Assembly: GCA_045657265.1 (NCBI GenBank)
Contig: JAZOSU010000021.1
Coordinates: 1 to 24,408 of the forward strand
Direction of reading: 5' to 3'
Length of the DNA: 24,408 nt
Source: RGIG9041 sp045657265
GTDB lineage: Bacteria; Bacillota; Clostridia; Oscillospirales; QAKW01
In this document: in pieces, positions 14,878-21,641 of the stretch
Position numbering within the stretch: position 1 is the stretch's first letter
Layout: each line of letters begins with the position of its first letter
Notes under the pieces: model-generated
Told to the model about the DNA's origin: nothing
The model's database searches: none
The model's input: only the letters and a program-made list of their open reading frames with translations
Made by a program: the position numbers and the translations under genes

Positions 14878-16776
14878 TTATACTTCCATTATAATAGGTA
14901 TTATAACAGGAGATCTTTTTGTCTTTTGTACAATGTATTTTTTAAGACTTTCGTGTACGTCGTTTTTGAGTGTGCTCCAGTCAAAAATCTCACGTTGTAT
15001 ATTTCTGAGAAGAGCAAATTCCACAGCAACCTTTGCACCTGAAATAAGCTCGTCACTTTCTCTCATATAAACAAAACCTCGGGAAATTATATCGGGTCCG
15101 GAAATTATTTTTTTGTCTTTTTTACTTACTGCGGCAACAACTACTATCATACCGTCTTCTGCAAGTAAATGTCGGTCTCTCATAACAATATTACCAACGT
15201 CACCTATGCTTCCGCCGTCTATCATAATCTGTCCCGACTGTACGGAATCTTTGATTCTACCGCTGTTTTCGGTTAGTTCCAGAACACCGCCTATTTCGTT
15301 TATAAAAATATTCTCATCTTGCATACCTGTATCAATAGCAAGGCGTTTGTGAGCAAGTAAATGTCTGTATTCACCGTGAACCGGCATAAAGAATTTAGGT
15401 TTAACAAGTCCTAAAATAAGTTTTAGTTCTTCCTGACATGCGTGGCCTGAAACGTGAACGCCTGCACTTCTGTCAGAAACAACTTCGGCACCCAATTTTT
15501 CAAGCTCGTTAACGACTGTTGAAACTAATTTCTCGTTACCGGGAATAGGGGTTGCTGAAATTACAACGAGGTCTTCTTTGTCAACTGAAATAGTTCTGTG
15601 ATCAGAAAATGCCATTCTGTAAAGAGCGCTCATTGGTTCACCTTGCGAACCTGTGGTTATAATAACTATCTGACCTTTAGGGAAACTACTTGCTTTTTCA
15701 ATGGGAACGAGCGTTCCTTTCGGAATATCTATATAACCAAGCTCGTGAGCAACGGCAATGACGCTTTCCATACTTCTGCCTGAAATGGCTACTTTTCTTC
15801 CGTATTTAACAGCAACCTTTATGATTTGCTGTACTCTGTGTACGTTTGAAGAAAAGGTAGCAATAAAAATACGTTTATCTATAGCTTTTGCAAAAATGTT
15901 TTCAAAAGAAACACCAACTGTCCGTTCAGAAAGAGCAAGTCCGGGACGTTCTGCATTGGTAGAATCGGACATAAGAAGTAAAACGCCTTCTTTTCCGAGA
16001 GTGCCAAGCCTTGTGAGGTCTATCATTCTTCCACGGATGGGAGTTGTATCAATTTTGAAGTCTCCCATATGCACAAGAGTACCCACAGGTGTTTTGATAG
16101 AAAAAGCTGCGCTGTCTGCAATAGAATGGTTGACTTTGATAAACTCTACCGAGAAACAACCTCTTTTGATAACGTCACCGGGTTTACATTCCATAAGAAT
16201 ACTCTGTTTGTCAAGCTTGTGTTCGGCAAGTTTGCGTCTTATAAGACCTATTGTAAGCTTGTTGGCATAAACCGGAACTTTAACTTCACGTAAGAAATAG
16301 GGAAGACCGCCGATATGGTCTTCATGTCCATGAGTTACAAAAATACCTTTGATTTTAGCTTTGTTTTTAAACAGATAGGTAAAATCAGGAATAACGTGGT
16401 CAATACCAAGCATATCGGCATCAGGAAATGCCATACCGCAGTCAATAATAATTATATCGTCACCGTATTCAATGGCGGTTATGTTCTTTCCTATTTCATC
16501 GAGACCACCAAGGGGTATAACTTTTAGCGCAAGTTTCGGTTTTTGCGGATGCTTTTTTTTGTTTGATATGTTTTGTTGTTTTTTTGATTTTTCAGAAACT
16601 GTCGGTTTCTTTTTAGAAACATTCTTTTTTGTCTGCTTTTTAATATTTTCTTTAGTTTCTTTAGGTTGGAAATTCTGAAGTGGTTTCTTATTTATAGGCT
16701 TATGTTTATTTTTTCTTTTATGAGTCTTGGAATTTGACTGCATATCAAGTTTAGCAATTTTTTCTTGGGTAATCAT
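14878..16776 (-). CDS. rnj: Ribonuclease J with lysine-rich N-terminal extension
   Basis: This 632-residue metallo-beta-lactamase/beta-CASP ribonuclease performs 5'-to-3' exonuclease and endonuclease cleavage in mRNA decay and rRNA maturation. The core begins near residue 84 (LKVIPLGGLDEIGKN). Zinc motif HGHEDH is at 149-154, followed by MGDFKID and SDSTNAERPG, then the beta-CASP region with ATFSSNVHRVQQI, SGRSM and TTGSQGEP, and VHVSGHACQEEL and PVHGEYRHL. The core resembles RNase J1 (about 555 residues). The extra 80 N-terminal residues hold about 25 lysines and few acidic residues; they are probably disordered and RNA- or ribosome-binding. AGGAG lies 6 bases before the ATG at 16776. Whether it is J1 or J2 cannot be said; the full motif set favours an active enzyme. 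Confidence 0.93.
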   Translation of the reverse strand: MITQEKIAKLDMQSNSKTHKRKNKHKPINKKPLQNFQPKETKENIKKQTKKNVSKKKPTVSEKSKKQQNISNKKKHPQKPKLALKVIPLGGLDEIGKNITAIEYGDDIIIIDCGMAFPDADMLGIDHVIPDFTYLFKNKAKIKGIFVTHGHEDHIGGLPYFLREVKVPVYANKLTIGLIRRKLAEHKLDKQSILMECKPGDVIKRGCFSVEFIKVNHSIADSAAFSIKTPVGTLVHMGDFKIDTTPIRGRMIDLTRLGTLGKEGVLLLMSDSTNAERPGLALSERTVGVSFENIFAKAIDKRIFIATFSSNVHRVQQIIKVAVKYGRKVAISGRSMESVIAVAHELGYIDIPKGTLVPIEKASSFPKGQIVIITTGSQGEPMSALYRMAFSDHRTISVDKEDLVVISATPIPGNEKLVSTVVNELEKLGAEVVSDRSAGVHVSGHACQEELKLILGLVKPKFFMPVHGEYRHLLAHKRLAIDTGMQDENIFINEIGGVLELTENSGRIKDSVQSGQIMIDGGSIGDVGNIVMRDRHLLAEDGMIVVVAAVSKKDKKIISGPDIISRGFVYMRESDELISGAKVAVEFALLRNIQREIFDWSTLKNDVHESLKKYIVQKTKRSPVIIPIIMEV

Positions 16777-16809
16777 TTATTCTCCTTTCAACACTGTAAA
16801 ATAAAGCAC

Positions 16810-16839
16810 AAAAAACGAACATAGTAAAATTACTATGTT
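16810..16839 (-). terminator. Terminator-like hairpin in the rnjA leader
   Basis: On the minus strand AACATAGTAA (16839-16830) pairs with TTACTATGTT (16827-16818), followed by CG and TTTTTT. It lies downstream of the rnjA promoter and 35-60 bases before the start codon. It could be an attenuator or a 5'-protective hairpin; it is AT-rich and therefore weak. Confidence 0.4.
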
Positions 16840-16852
16840 TTATATTTATACA

Positions 16853-16877
16853 GCTCAGCACTGCGTCCCTGCCAAGC
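16853..16877 (-). other. GC-rich hairpin in the rnjA leader
   Basis: Minus-strand GCTTGGCA (16877-16870) can pair over 8 bp, with two G-U pairs, with TGCTGAGC (16860-16853) around the loop GGGACGCAG. It is the only GC-rich stretch of the leader and sits at the expected 5' end of the transcript. Confidence 0.4.
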
Positions 16878-16896
16878 TTATCTATCCTTAAAATAT

Positions 16897-16925
16897 ATTA
16901 TACCAATTTATAGAAAAATATACAA
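16897..16925 (-). promoter_or_regulatory. Promoter of rnjA
   Basis: Minus-strand TTGTAT (16925-16920), 17 bases and TATAAT (16902-16897). It gives a leader of about 110 bases before the rnjA ATG. Confidence 0.7.
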
Positions 16926-16955
16926 GTATTAAATAAAAAACTATTTATATAAATA

Positions 16956-16992
16956 AAAAATGCCTTGCAAGGTAAATACGCAAGGCATTTTT
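16956..16992 (-). terminator. Terminator of the ferredoxin gene
   Basis: A 13-bp perfect stem (AAAAATGCCTTGC 16956-16968 and GCAAGGCATTTTT 16980-16992) with an 11-base loop has T runs on both sides. It stands 14 bases after the ferredoxin stop. Confidence 0.9.
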
Positions 16993-17005
16993 ATGTAAAA
17001 ATTAA

Positions 17006-17176
17006 TTACTCAGCTTCGATAGCTTCTGTGGGGCAAGCAGATGCACAAGCGCCGCAATCAATACATTCATCAGCATTGATAACGTATTTGTCATCTCCCT
17101 GTGCAATAGCGCCAACAGGGCATTCGCCTTCACAAGTACCGCAAGCGATGCAGTTATCGTTTATTACATGTGCCAT
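17006..17176 (-). CDS. 2[4Fe-4S] ferredoxin
   Basis: This 56-residue clostridial-type ferredoxin is a small soluble low-potential electron carrier. Two CxxCxxCxxxCP clusters are complete: Cys9, 12, 15 and 19 (CIACGTCEGECP) and Cys38, 41, 44 and 48 (CIDCGACASACP). The acidic C-terminus is typical. The ATG at 17176 is preferred: AAGGAGGTG lies 9 bases upstream. An in-frame ATG at 17188 lacks spacing from that site. It has its own promoter and terminator, so it is probably monocistronic and highly expressed in an anaerobe. The redox partner is not indicated by context. Confidence 0.95.
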   Translation of the reverse strand: MAHVINDNCIACGTCEGECPVGAIAQGDDKYVINADECIDCGACASACPTEAIEAE

Positions 17177-17210
17177 TACTAAATACACCTCCTTAATGGT
17201 TACAAATCTA

Positions 17211-17239
17211 TAATAGCAGATGGTTTGCTATATTGCAAG
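17211..17239 (-). promoter_or_regulatory. Promoter of the ferredoxin gene
   Basis: Minus-strand TTGCAA (about 17238-17233), a 16-17-base spacer and TATTAT (17216-17211), with an extended -10 TGC in front. It lies in the 72-base gap after ricT and about 35 bases before the ferredoxin start. Confidence 0.65.
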
Positions 17240-17248
17240 TGTTTTTTA

Positions 17249-18121
17249 TCAGTCTTTTTCAAGAGCTGACAGAGCATCCATTTCTTCTTTGGATATGTTG
17301 TTTTTTCCTGCTCTTAAAACTTTTATATCACTAACGTCATAGCTTCTGAAAACAGTAGCTCCGTCATCTTGTGAAAAAGAAGCTCTTATTGTCTGTTTCA
17401 AAGTGTTAACTTCAAATACCGTTGCATTTCCGTCGGGAGTTTTAATAAGCGAACCGACTTTTGGTATAGTTTTTCCAAGATATTCATATGCTTCCTGTTC
17501 ATAACCAAGACAGCACATAAGTCTTCCGCAAGTTCCTGAAATTTTCACAGGGTTTAGTGACAAGCCTTGTTCTTTTGCCATTTTGATAGAAACCGGATGA
17601 AAATCACTCATAAAAGTATGACAACAGAAAGGTCTGCCGCATATTCCAAGTCCGCCCTTCATTTTACATTCATCTCGGACACCTATTTGACGAAGTTCTA
17701 TTCTTGTTTTAAATACGGTTGCGAGTTCTTTAACAAGTTCTCTGAAATCTACTCTGCTGTCAGCAGTGAAGTAAAAGAGAATTTTACTCTCGTCAAAAGT
17801 ATATTCAACCTCAACAAGTGTCATCTCAAGACCTAAATTCTGAATTTTCTTTTCGCATATTTCAAAAGCTTTTTGCTCTTTTTGCTCAAGAATCTGCATT
17901 TTTTTAAGGTCGGCGGAATCTGCAATTCGGATAACAGGCTTTAAAGGAGATACGACTTCACTTTCGTTTATTTCGTGATTCCCTTGTATTACCTCACCGC
18001 ATTCTTTGCCTCTTGCAGTTTCTACAATGCACCACTGACCTTCCGAAAGAGTAAGTTTACCCGGGTCGAAGTAATACATTTTACCGCCGTTTTTAAATCT
18101 TATTCCAACTATTTTAGTCAA
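17249..18121 (-). CDS. ricT: RicT/YaaT-like PSP1-domain protein
   Basis: This 290-residue cytosolic protein is homologous to Bacillus RicT (YaaT). RicT forms the Ric complex with RicA and RicF, carries [4Fe-4S] clusters, and aids RNase Y-dependent mRNA processing. Cysteines typical of the family are present: Cys152, Cys161, Cys166-167 (GGLGICGRPFCC), Cys198 and Cys203-204 (SGTCGRLMCC). The start is TTG at 18121, 8 bases after GGAGG, giving MTKIVGIRFKNGGKMYYFDP, which fits family N-termini; the next ATG would cut into the domain. It overlaps holB by 8 bases. The holB-ricT order matches Bacillus. Having RicT and RNase J close together is notable, but they have separate promoters. Confidence 0.88.
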   Translation of the reverse strand: MTKIVGIRFKNGGKMYYFDPGKLTLSEGQWCIVETARGKECGEVIQGNHEINESEVVSPLKPVIRIADSADLKKMQILEQKEQKAFEICEKKIQNLGLEMTLVEVEYTFDESKILFYFTADSRVDFRELVKELATVFKTRIELRQIGVRDECKMKGGLGICGRPFCCHTFMSDFHPVSIKMAKEQGLSLNPVKISGTCGRLMCCLGYEQEAYEYLGKTIPKVGSLIKTPDGNATVFEVNTLKQTIRASFSQDDGATVFRSYDVSDIKVLRAGKNNISKEEMDALSALEKD

Positions 18122-19070
18122 TTCCTTTTCCTCCGCAAAACCGCATGACCAAAGCAGCAGAAATCAATTGAACGTTGACATTTGAATTAATCAGTTCAAT
18201 TGCTGTTTCACATTCTTTTATACAGTCATACAGTATGTTGATATCTATTTTATCAAAATTTGTTTTGTTTTGCAATATGCTCTCTTTAAAAACAAGATTA
18301 GTTCCGCCTGACAGTCTGCAAACTACGACGTCACGTAAAAACATACTCAGAATAGGAAGCAATTCCAAAAGTTCTTCCTTTGTAAGCATAGTCAGTATTT
18401 TTGCAATGGTGTAGTCATCTTTGTTTGAAGCTGACAGAGTGATTTTCAAACACGTATTTTCAAGTTTGTCAAAATCTTCTTTGGATACAAGTTTTTTTGC
18501 AAAGCCTATATTTCCTTCCGCTGCATTCATTGCAATTAATAATTTATTATATGAAACGTCAGGTAATTGTTTTTGTAAAAACTCCGCGCCTTCGTCTGCA
18601 GATACATATTCCATTTCAAAAACCGTGCATCTTGAAATGACAGTTGATAGAACTTTTTCACGGCTTTCGCTCAGTAGAATAAAAATCGCAAATGACGGAG
18701 GCTGTTCAAGTATAGTGAGAAGTGCATTTTGTCCGGCATCATTCATAAGATGAACACCGTCAATAATGTATATTTTCCTTGTACCTTCGCTTGGATTTAT
18801 AAAAGCGTCGCTTCTCATATTTCTGACTTGTTCAACAGAAATAAGTTTTTTGTTTTTTTCGGGAGCAAGAACGATTATATCAGGATGAGAATCTCTGTCC
18901 GCCTTATCTTTGTTGGTGCCTACAAGCTCTTTTGCTAAAAGTCTGGCGGCCGTCATTTTTCCGCTTCCATCAGCACCGCAAAACAGATATGCGTGCATGG
19001 GTTTGTTTTTCAAGACGGATTTTGAAAGCTCGGATTTCAACCTGTTATTTGACAGTAAAGCTTCAAACAT
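18114..19070 (-). CDS. holB: DNA polymerase III delta' subunit
   Basis: This 318-residue clamp-loader subunit is an AAA+ protein of the RarA/DnaX type. It helps load the sliding clamp at the replication fork. It shows NKPMHAYLFCGADGSGK (Walker A region at 32-38, with Met where Thr/Ser is usual), IIDGVHLMNDAGQNALL (Walker B region), LEQPPSFAIF and the sensor STVISRC (142-148). The four-cysteine zinc module usually found after Walker A is missing; only about 12 polar residues separate AKELV from the HPDI segment. Neither change prevents a role, since delta' is often a non-ATPase stator. The start overlaps the alr stop by one base (TAATG) and has only a weak GAGAG site, so translation is coupled. 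Confidence 0.87.
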   Translation of the reverse strand: MFEALLSNNRLKSELSKSVLKNKPMHAYLFCGADGSGKMTAARLLAKELVGTNKDKADRDSHPDIIVLAPEKNKKLISVEQVRNMRSDAFINPSEGTRKIYIIDGVHLMNDAGQNALLTILEQPPSFAIFILLSESREKVLSTVISRCTVFEMEYVSADEGAEFLQKQLPDVSYNKLLIAMNAAEGNIGFAKKLVSKEDFDKLENTCLKITLSASNKDDYTIAKILTMLTKEELLELLPILSMFLRDVVVCRLSGGTNLVFKESILQNKTNFDKIDINILYDCIKECETAIELINSNVNVQLISAALVMRFCGGKGID

Positions 19071-20152
19071 TAAACGTACTCTCTTTCGACTTTATCCGCA
19101 ATATAAAGCGGAGATAATTCTATTACTGCTTTGTCACCGCATTTGCAGTCAATACCTGTGACGTCTACCATAGTATGAGTCAGCGCAATTCTTCCGACGG
19201 TTTTTGTTCTTTTGCCGCATACAATAACGTCAATACGGTTGTCTTTTAAAAACATTTTTAAAACGCCGACACCATATCTTATAAGATCGAATATTCTGTA
19301 TGTGTCGTAATCTTTTTTTATGAGTATGCCGTCTGCACTTCCTGCGCAAAGCACGGCAACAGTTGTATCTTTTTTGAGTTTATAAACGTTTCCGTATCCG
19401 ATGTTAGAACCTTTTTTCATCTCTCTGAGCTCAACAATATCCGTTTCAAAACGTCCGACACGTTTTACCGAAAGGCTATGGCTCATAGGCAGTCTGCCAA
19501 GTAATAGCGAACCTACCCTTACTGCATCAAGATGATATTTTGTATCTCTTGCAAAAGCGCTTGAATTAGCTATGTGGCGAATACCGACGTCAATTCCACT
19601 GTTTTCAAGAATGTTTACAACGCTCATAAACATATCAAATTGTCTGTCTGTGTCTTTTATATTTCCGAAAGCATTTGAAAAATGAGAGAAAATACCTTCC
19701 GCTTTGATGTTTTCAAAGGAATATATCTCTTTTATTTCAGAAACGTTTTCAGGGCTGAAACCAAATCTACCGAAACCCGTATCGATTTTTATATGAACTC
19801 TGCAGATTTTATTTTGTGACTTCGCATATTCACTTATAAGTTTTACCTGCTCTAAAGAGTCAACTGCGCAGATAATATCATTATCTATAATTTGTTTTAT
19901 AGACTCTTCATCGTGGTAACAGGAAAGCAAAAGTATATCACACTCTTTATTCATAAGCTCAACAGCTTCGCCAAGTCTTGATACTGCAAAAAGATTTATA
20001 TTGCATTCCGAGTGAAGAATGTCCATAACTTCTTTTGCTCCCAGACCGTAGCAATTAGCTTTTAGAGTTGGAATCAACAGAGCATCAGTATGAGAGTTAA
20101 TCTCGTTACAGTTATGGATTATATCAGATTTGTTAATTATAAATTTTGTCAT
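19070..20152 (-). CDS. alr: Alanine racemase-like PLP enzyme, divergent
   Basis: This 360-residue fold-III PLP enzyme interconverts L- and D-alanine (or a related amino acid such as serine) for peptidoglycan. Retained residues are PLP lysine Lys31 (LKANCYGLG), Arg129 (DTGFGRFGF), His157, Asn196-Ser197 (IANSSAF), Arg212 (VRVGSLLLGR) and a candidate catalytic tyrosine Tyr253 (IGYGNVY). Unusual changes are GYADG reading GSADG, and the usual GRVCMDQ reading GRIALTHT, which alters the substrate-carboxylate pocket. The C-terminus is about 20-25 residues shorter than in classical Alr. It starts in an ATGA overlap with the femX-like gene and has no Shine-Dalgarno sequence, so it relies on coupling. 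Substrate may differ from alanine. Confidence 0.82.
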   Translation of the reverse strand: MTKFIINKSDIIHNCNEINSHTDALLIPTLKANCYGLGAKEVMDILHSECNINLFAVSRLGEAVELMNKECDILLLSCYHDEESIKQIIDNDIICAVDSLEQVKLISEYAKSQNKICRVHIKIDTGFGRFGFSPENVSEIKEIYSFENIKAEGIFSHFSNAFGNIKDTDRQFDMFMSVVNILENSGIDVGIRHIANSSAFARDTKYHLDAVRVGSLLLGRLPMSHSLSVKRVGRFETDIVELREMKKGSNIGYGNVYKLKKDTTVAVLCAGSADGILIKKDYDTYRIFDLIRYGVGVLKMFLKDNRIDVIVCGKRTKTVGRIALTHTMVDVTGIDCKCGDKAVIELSPLYIADKVEREYV

Positions 20153-21213
20153 TTTTTGTTTTTTAGATCAAACTTGATTTTGTTCAAGCGTCTATAACCT
20201 TTTTCTGCTATTTTTAAAAACGTATTCATAAACGGACGATAGATTATGCTCATTTCGCCAACAAACTCAGTGAATTCGCCGTTGAATCCTTTTTTGAATT
20301 TGTAAAGACCATAAAGAGGGTTGTCCTCGCTGATGTCACCTGACACACCTCTGAAATCATATATGTCAGCACCGACCTCTACTGCCCATTTTATCATTTC
20401 AAACTGAAGAAGATAGTTGGGCATGACGTTTCTGTGAGCATTTGAAGATGCCCCGTATAAATACCAGACTTTGTTTCCGTAATGAATAGCTATAGTTCCT
20501 GCTATGGGATTTCCGTCAAGGTATGCCATATAAAGTCTTGCGTGGTCTCCAAGACAATCGAAAAGTCTTTCGAAGTATTCGGCGGTACGTATAACGAAAT
20601 TATCTCTGATTCCTGTTTCAAGCATTATTCTGTGGAAGTCTTTTATTTCGTCTCTGCCGGCAAGTTTAACGGTGACGCCTTTTTTGATGGCAACTCTTAT
20701 GTTGTATCTTGTCTTTTGATGGAAAGATGCCATAAGCTGTTCATCGTCTCTTCCTTCAAGATAAAGACGGAAAACGTATCTTGGCTGGATACCTTCAAAG
20801 TTTTTAGAGTCTTTAGGAAGAGTAAGCCCGATTTCATGACATATACCTAAAAATTCCTTGTCGTCACTTTTTACGTCGGGGTCAATTTTAAAGATGTATG
20901 CGCCATATTTTTTGGCAATCTGATTTGCACCGTCAAAAAGCTTTTTCATTATTTCTTTATTGTGTATGTCACAAACCGGACCTCTTGGTGAATACATCAT
21001 AGTAGCTTTGAAAACAGGTACGGGACGTACAAGTATTCCGAGAGTACCCTCAATTTCACCGTCTGCATTTCTTACTATAACAGCTTCAAATTTCCAGTCT
21101 GTTTTGACTTTTGCCCATAACACAGACTGAGAAAAATGACCTTTGTCACATTTTTTTATAAAGTTTTCATATTCTTCTACTTGAGTTTTATTGTTAATAT
21201 CTAAAAATTCCAA
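20149..21213 (-). CDS. FemA/B/X-type peptidoglycan bridge aminoacyltransferase
   Basis: This 354-residue protein of the FemABX family has two tandem GNAT-like folds and transfers amino acids from aminoacyl-tRNA to the lipid II stem peptide. Family features are FSQSVLWAKVKTDWKFEAVI, MYSPRGPVCD, LMASFHQKTRYNIRVAIKKG, GNPIAGTIAIHYGNKVWYLYGASS, NYLLQFEMIKWAVEVGADIYDFRGV and LYGLYKFKKGFNG. The size matches FemX (no coiled-coil arm) rather than FemA. The start is TTG at 21213, 8 bases after GGAGG; no better ATG exists nearby. It leads the operon femX-alr-holB-ricT, placing it with D-alanine supply. The bridge amino acid cannot be read from sequence. Confidence 0.88.
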   Translation of the reverse strand: MEFLDINNKTQVEEYENFIKKCDKGHFSQSVLWAKVKTDWKFEAVIVRNADGEIEGTLGILVRPVPVFKATMMYSPRGPVCDIHNKEIMKKLFDGANQIAKKYGAYIFKIDPDVKSDDKEFLGICHEIGLTLPKDSKNFEGIQPRYVFRLYLEGRDDEQLMASFHQKTRYNIRVAIKKGVTVKLAGRDEIKDFHRIMLETGIRDNFVIRTAEYFERLFDCLGDHARLYMAYLDGNPIAGTIAIHYGNKVWYLYGASSNAHRNVMPNYLLQFEMIKWAVEVGADIYDFRGVSGDISEDNPLYGLYKFKKGFNGEFTEFVGEMSIIYRPFMNTFLKIAEKGYRRLNKIKFDLKNKK

Positions 21214-21248
21214 TTCAATTTCCTCCGTAACTGGACATACTTATAATC

Positions 21249-21277
21249 ATTATAACCAAATCGTACATATTTGTAAA
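21249..21277 (-). promoter_or_regulatory. Promoter of the femX-alr-holB-ricT operon
   Basis: Minus-strand TTTACA (21277-21272), 17 bases and TATAAT (21254-21249) lie 36 bases before the TTG start. Confidence 0.7.
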
Positions 21278-21285
21278 TAAAGTAT

Positions 21286-21313
21286 TTGATTTTTTTGAAA
21301 AATAGTGTATACT
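21286..21313 (+). promoter_or_regulatory. Promoter of the DUF1858 gene
   Basis: TTGATT (21286-21291), 16 bases and TATACT (21308-21313). It is divergent from the femX promoter within a 134-base gap; the two -35 elements are only about 9 bases apart. Confidence 0.55.
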
Positions 21314-21347
21314 ATAACTCATAAGAATAAAGAAAGGAAAATGTGTA

Positions 21348-21539
21348 ATGGTAACTAAAGATTCTATTATCGGTGATGTACTTGATGAATATCCCGAAAC
21401 TGCACAGTACTTCCTTGAAATAGGAATGCACTGCCTCGGTTGCCCTTCAGCAAGAGGGGAAACAATTGAACAGGCTTGCGCTGTTCACGGCGAAGACTGT
21501 GATGCTCTTTTAGAGAAAATCAATGCAGCAATAGCATAA
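21348..21539 (+). CDS. DUF1858 redox-disulfide domain protein
   Basis: This 63-residue soluble protein consists entirely of a DUF1858 domain, also called the hybrid-cluster-protein-associated redox disulfide domain. The N-terminus TKDSIIGDVLDEYPETAQYF and the motif GMHCLGCPSARGETIEQAC are characteristic. The CxxC pair is Cys29/Cys32, with extra cysteines at 44 and 51. Its biochemical role is not established; the family is linked to redox or Fe-S chemistry in anaerobes. AAAGGA lies about 9 bases before the ATG. It is monocistronic, with its own promoter and a strong terminator; no hybrid cluster protein is encoded nearby. Confidence 0.88.
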   Translation: MVTKDSIIGDVLDEYPETAQYFLEIGMHCLGCPSARGETIEQACAVHGEDCDALLEKINAAIA

Positions 21540-21543
21540 TTTC

Positions 21544-21581
21544 AAAAAATCCTTAAAGCCGTCGGCTTTAAGGATTTTTTT
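21544..21581 (+). terminator. Terminator of the DUF1858 gene
   Basis: AAAAAATCCTTAAAGCC (21544-21560), loop GTC and GGCTTTAAGGATTTTTT (21564-21580) form a long perfect stem ending in seven Ts. The only gap is the 3-base loop. Confidence 0.93.
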
Positions 21582-21582
21582 C

Positions 21583-21611
21583 TTGTATTGATATGTCCCA
21601 TATGTTATAAT
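21583..21611 (+). promoter_or_regulatory. Promoter of the truncated solute-binding lipoprotein gene
   Basis: TTGTAT (21583-21588), 17 bases and TATAAT (21606-21611) begin directly after the preceding terminator, 31 bases before the ATG. Confidence 0.7.
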
Positions 21612-21641
21612 GAATTAATAATAAATTATTGGAGCATTTTA

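Noticed and set aside
15758..16270. 170-codon plus-strand frame opposite rnjA
   Set aside because: The minus-strand frame has full RNase J motifs; this one has no domain and no ribosome-binding site.
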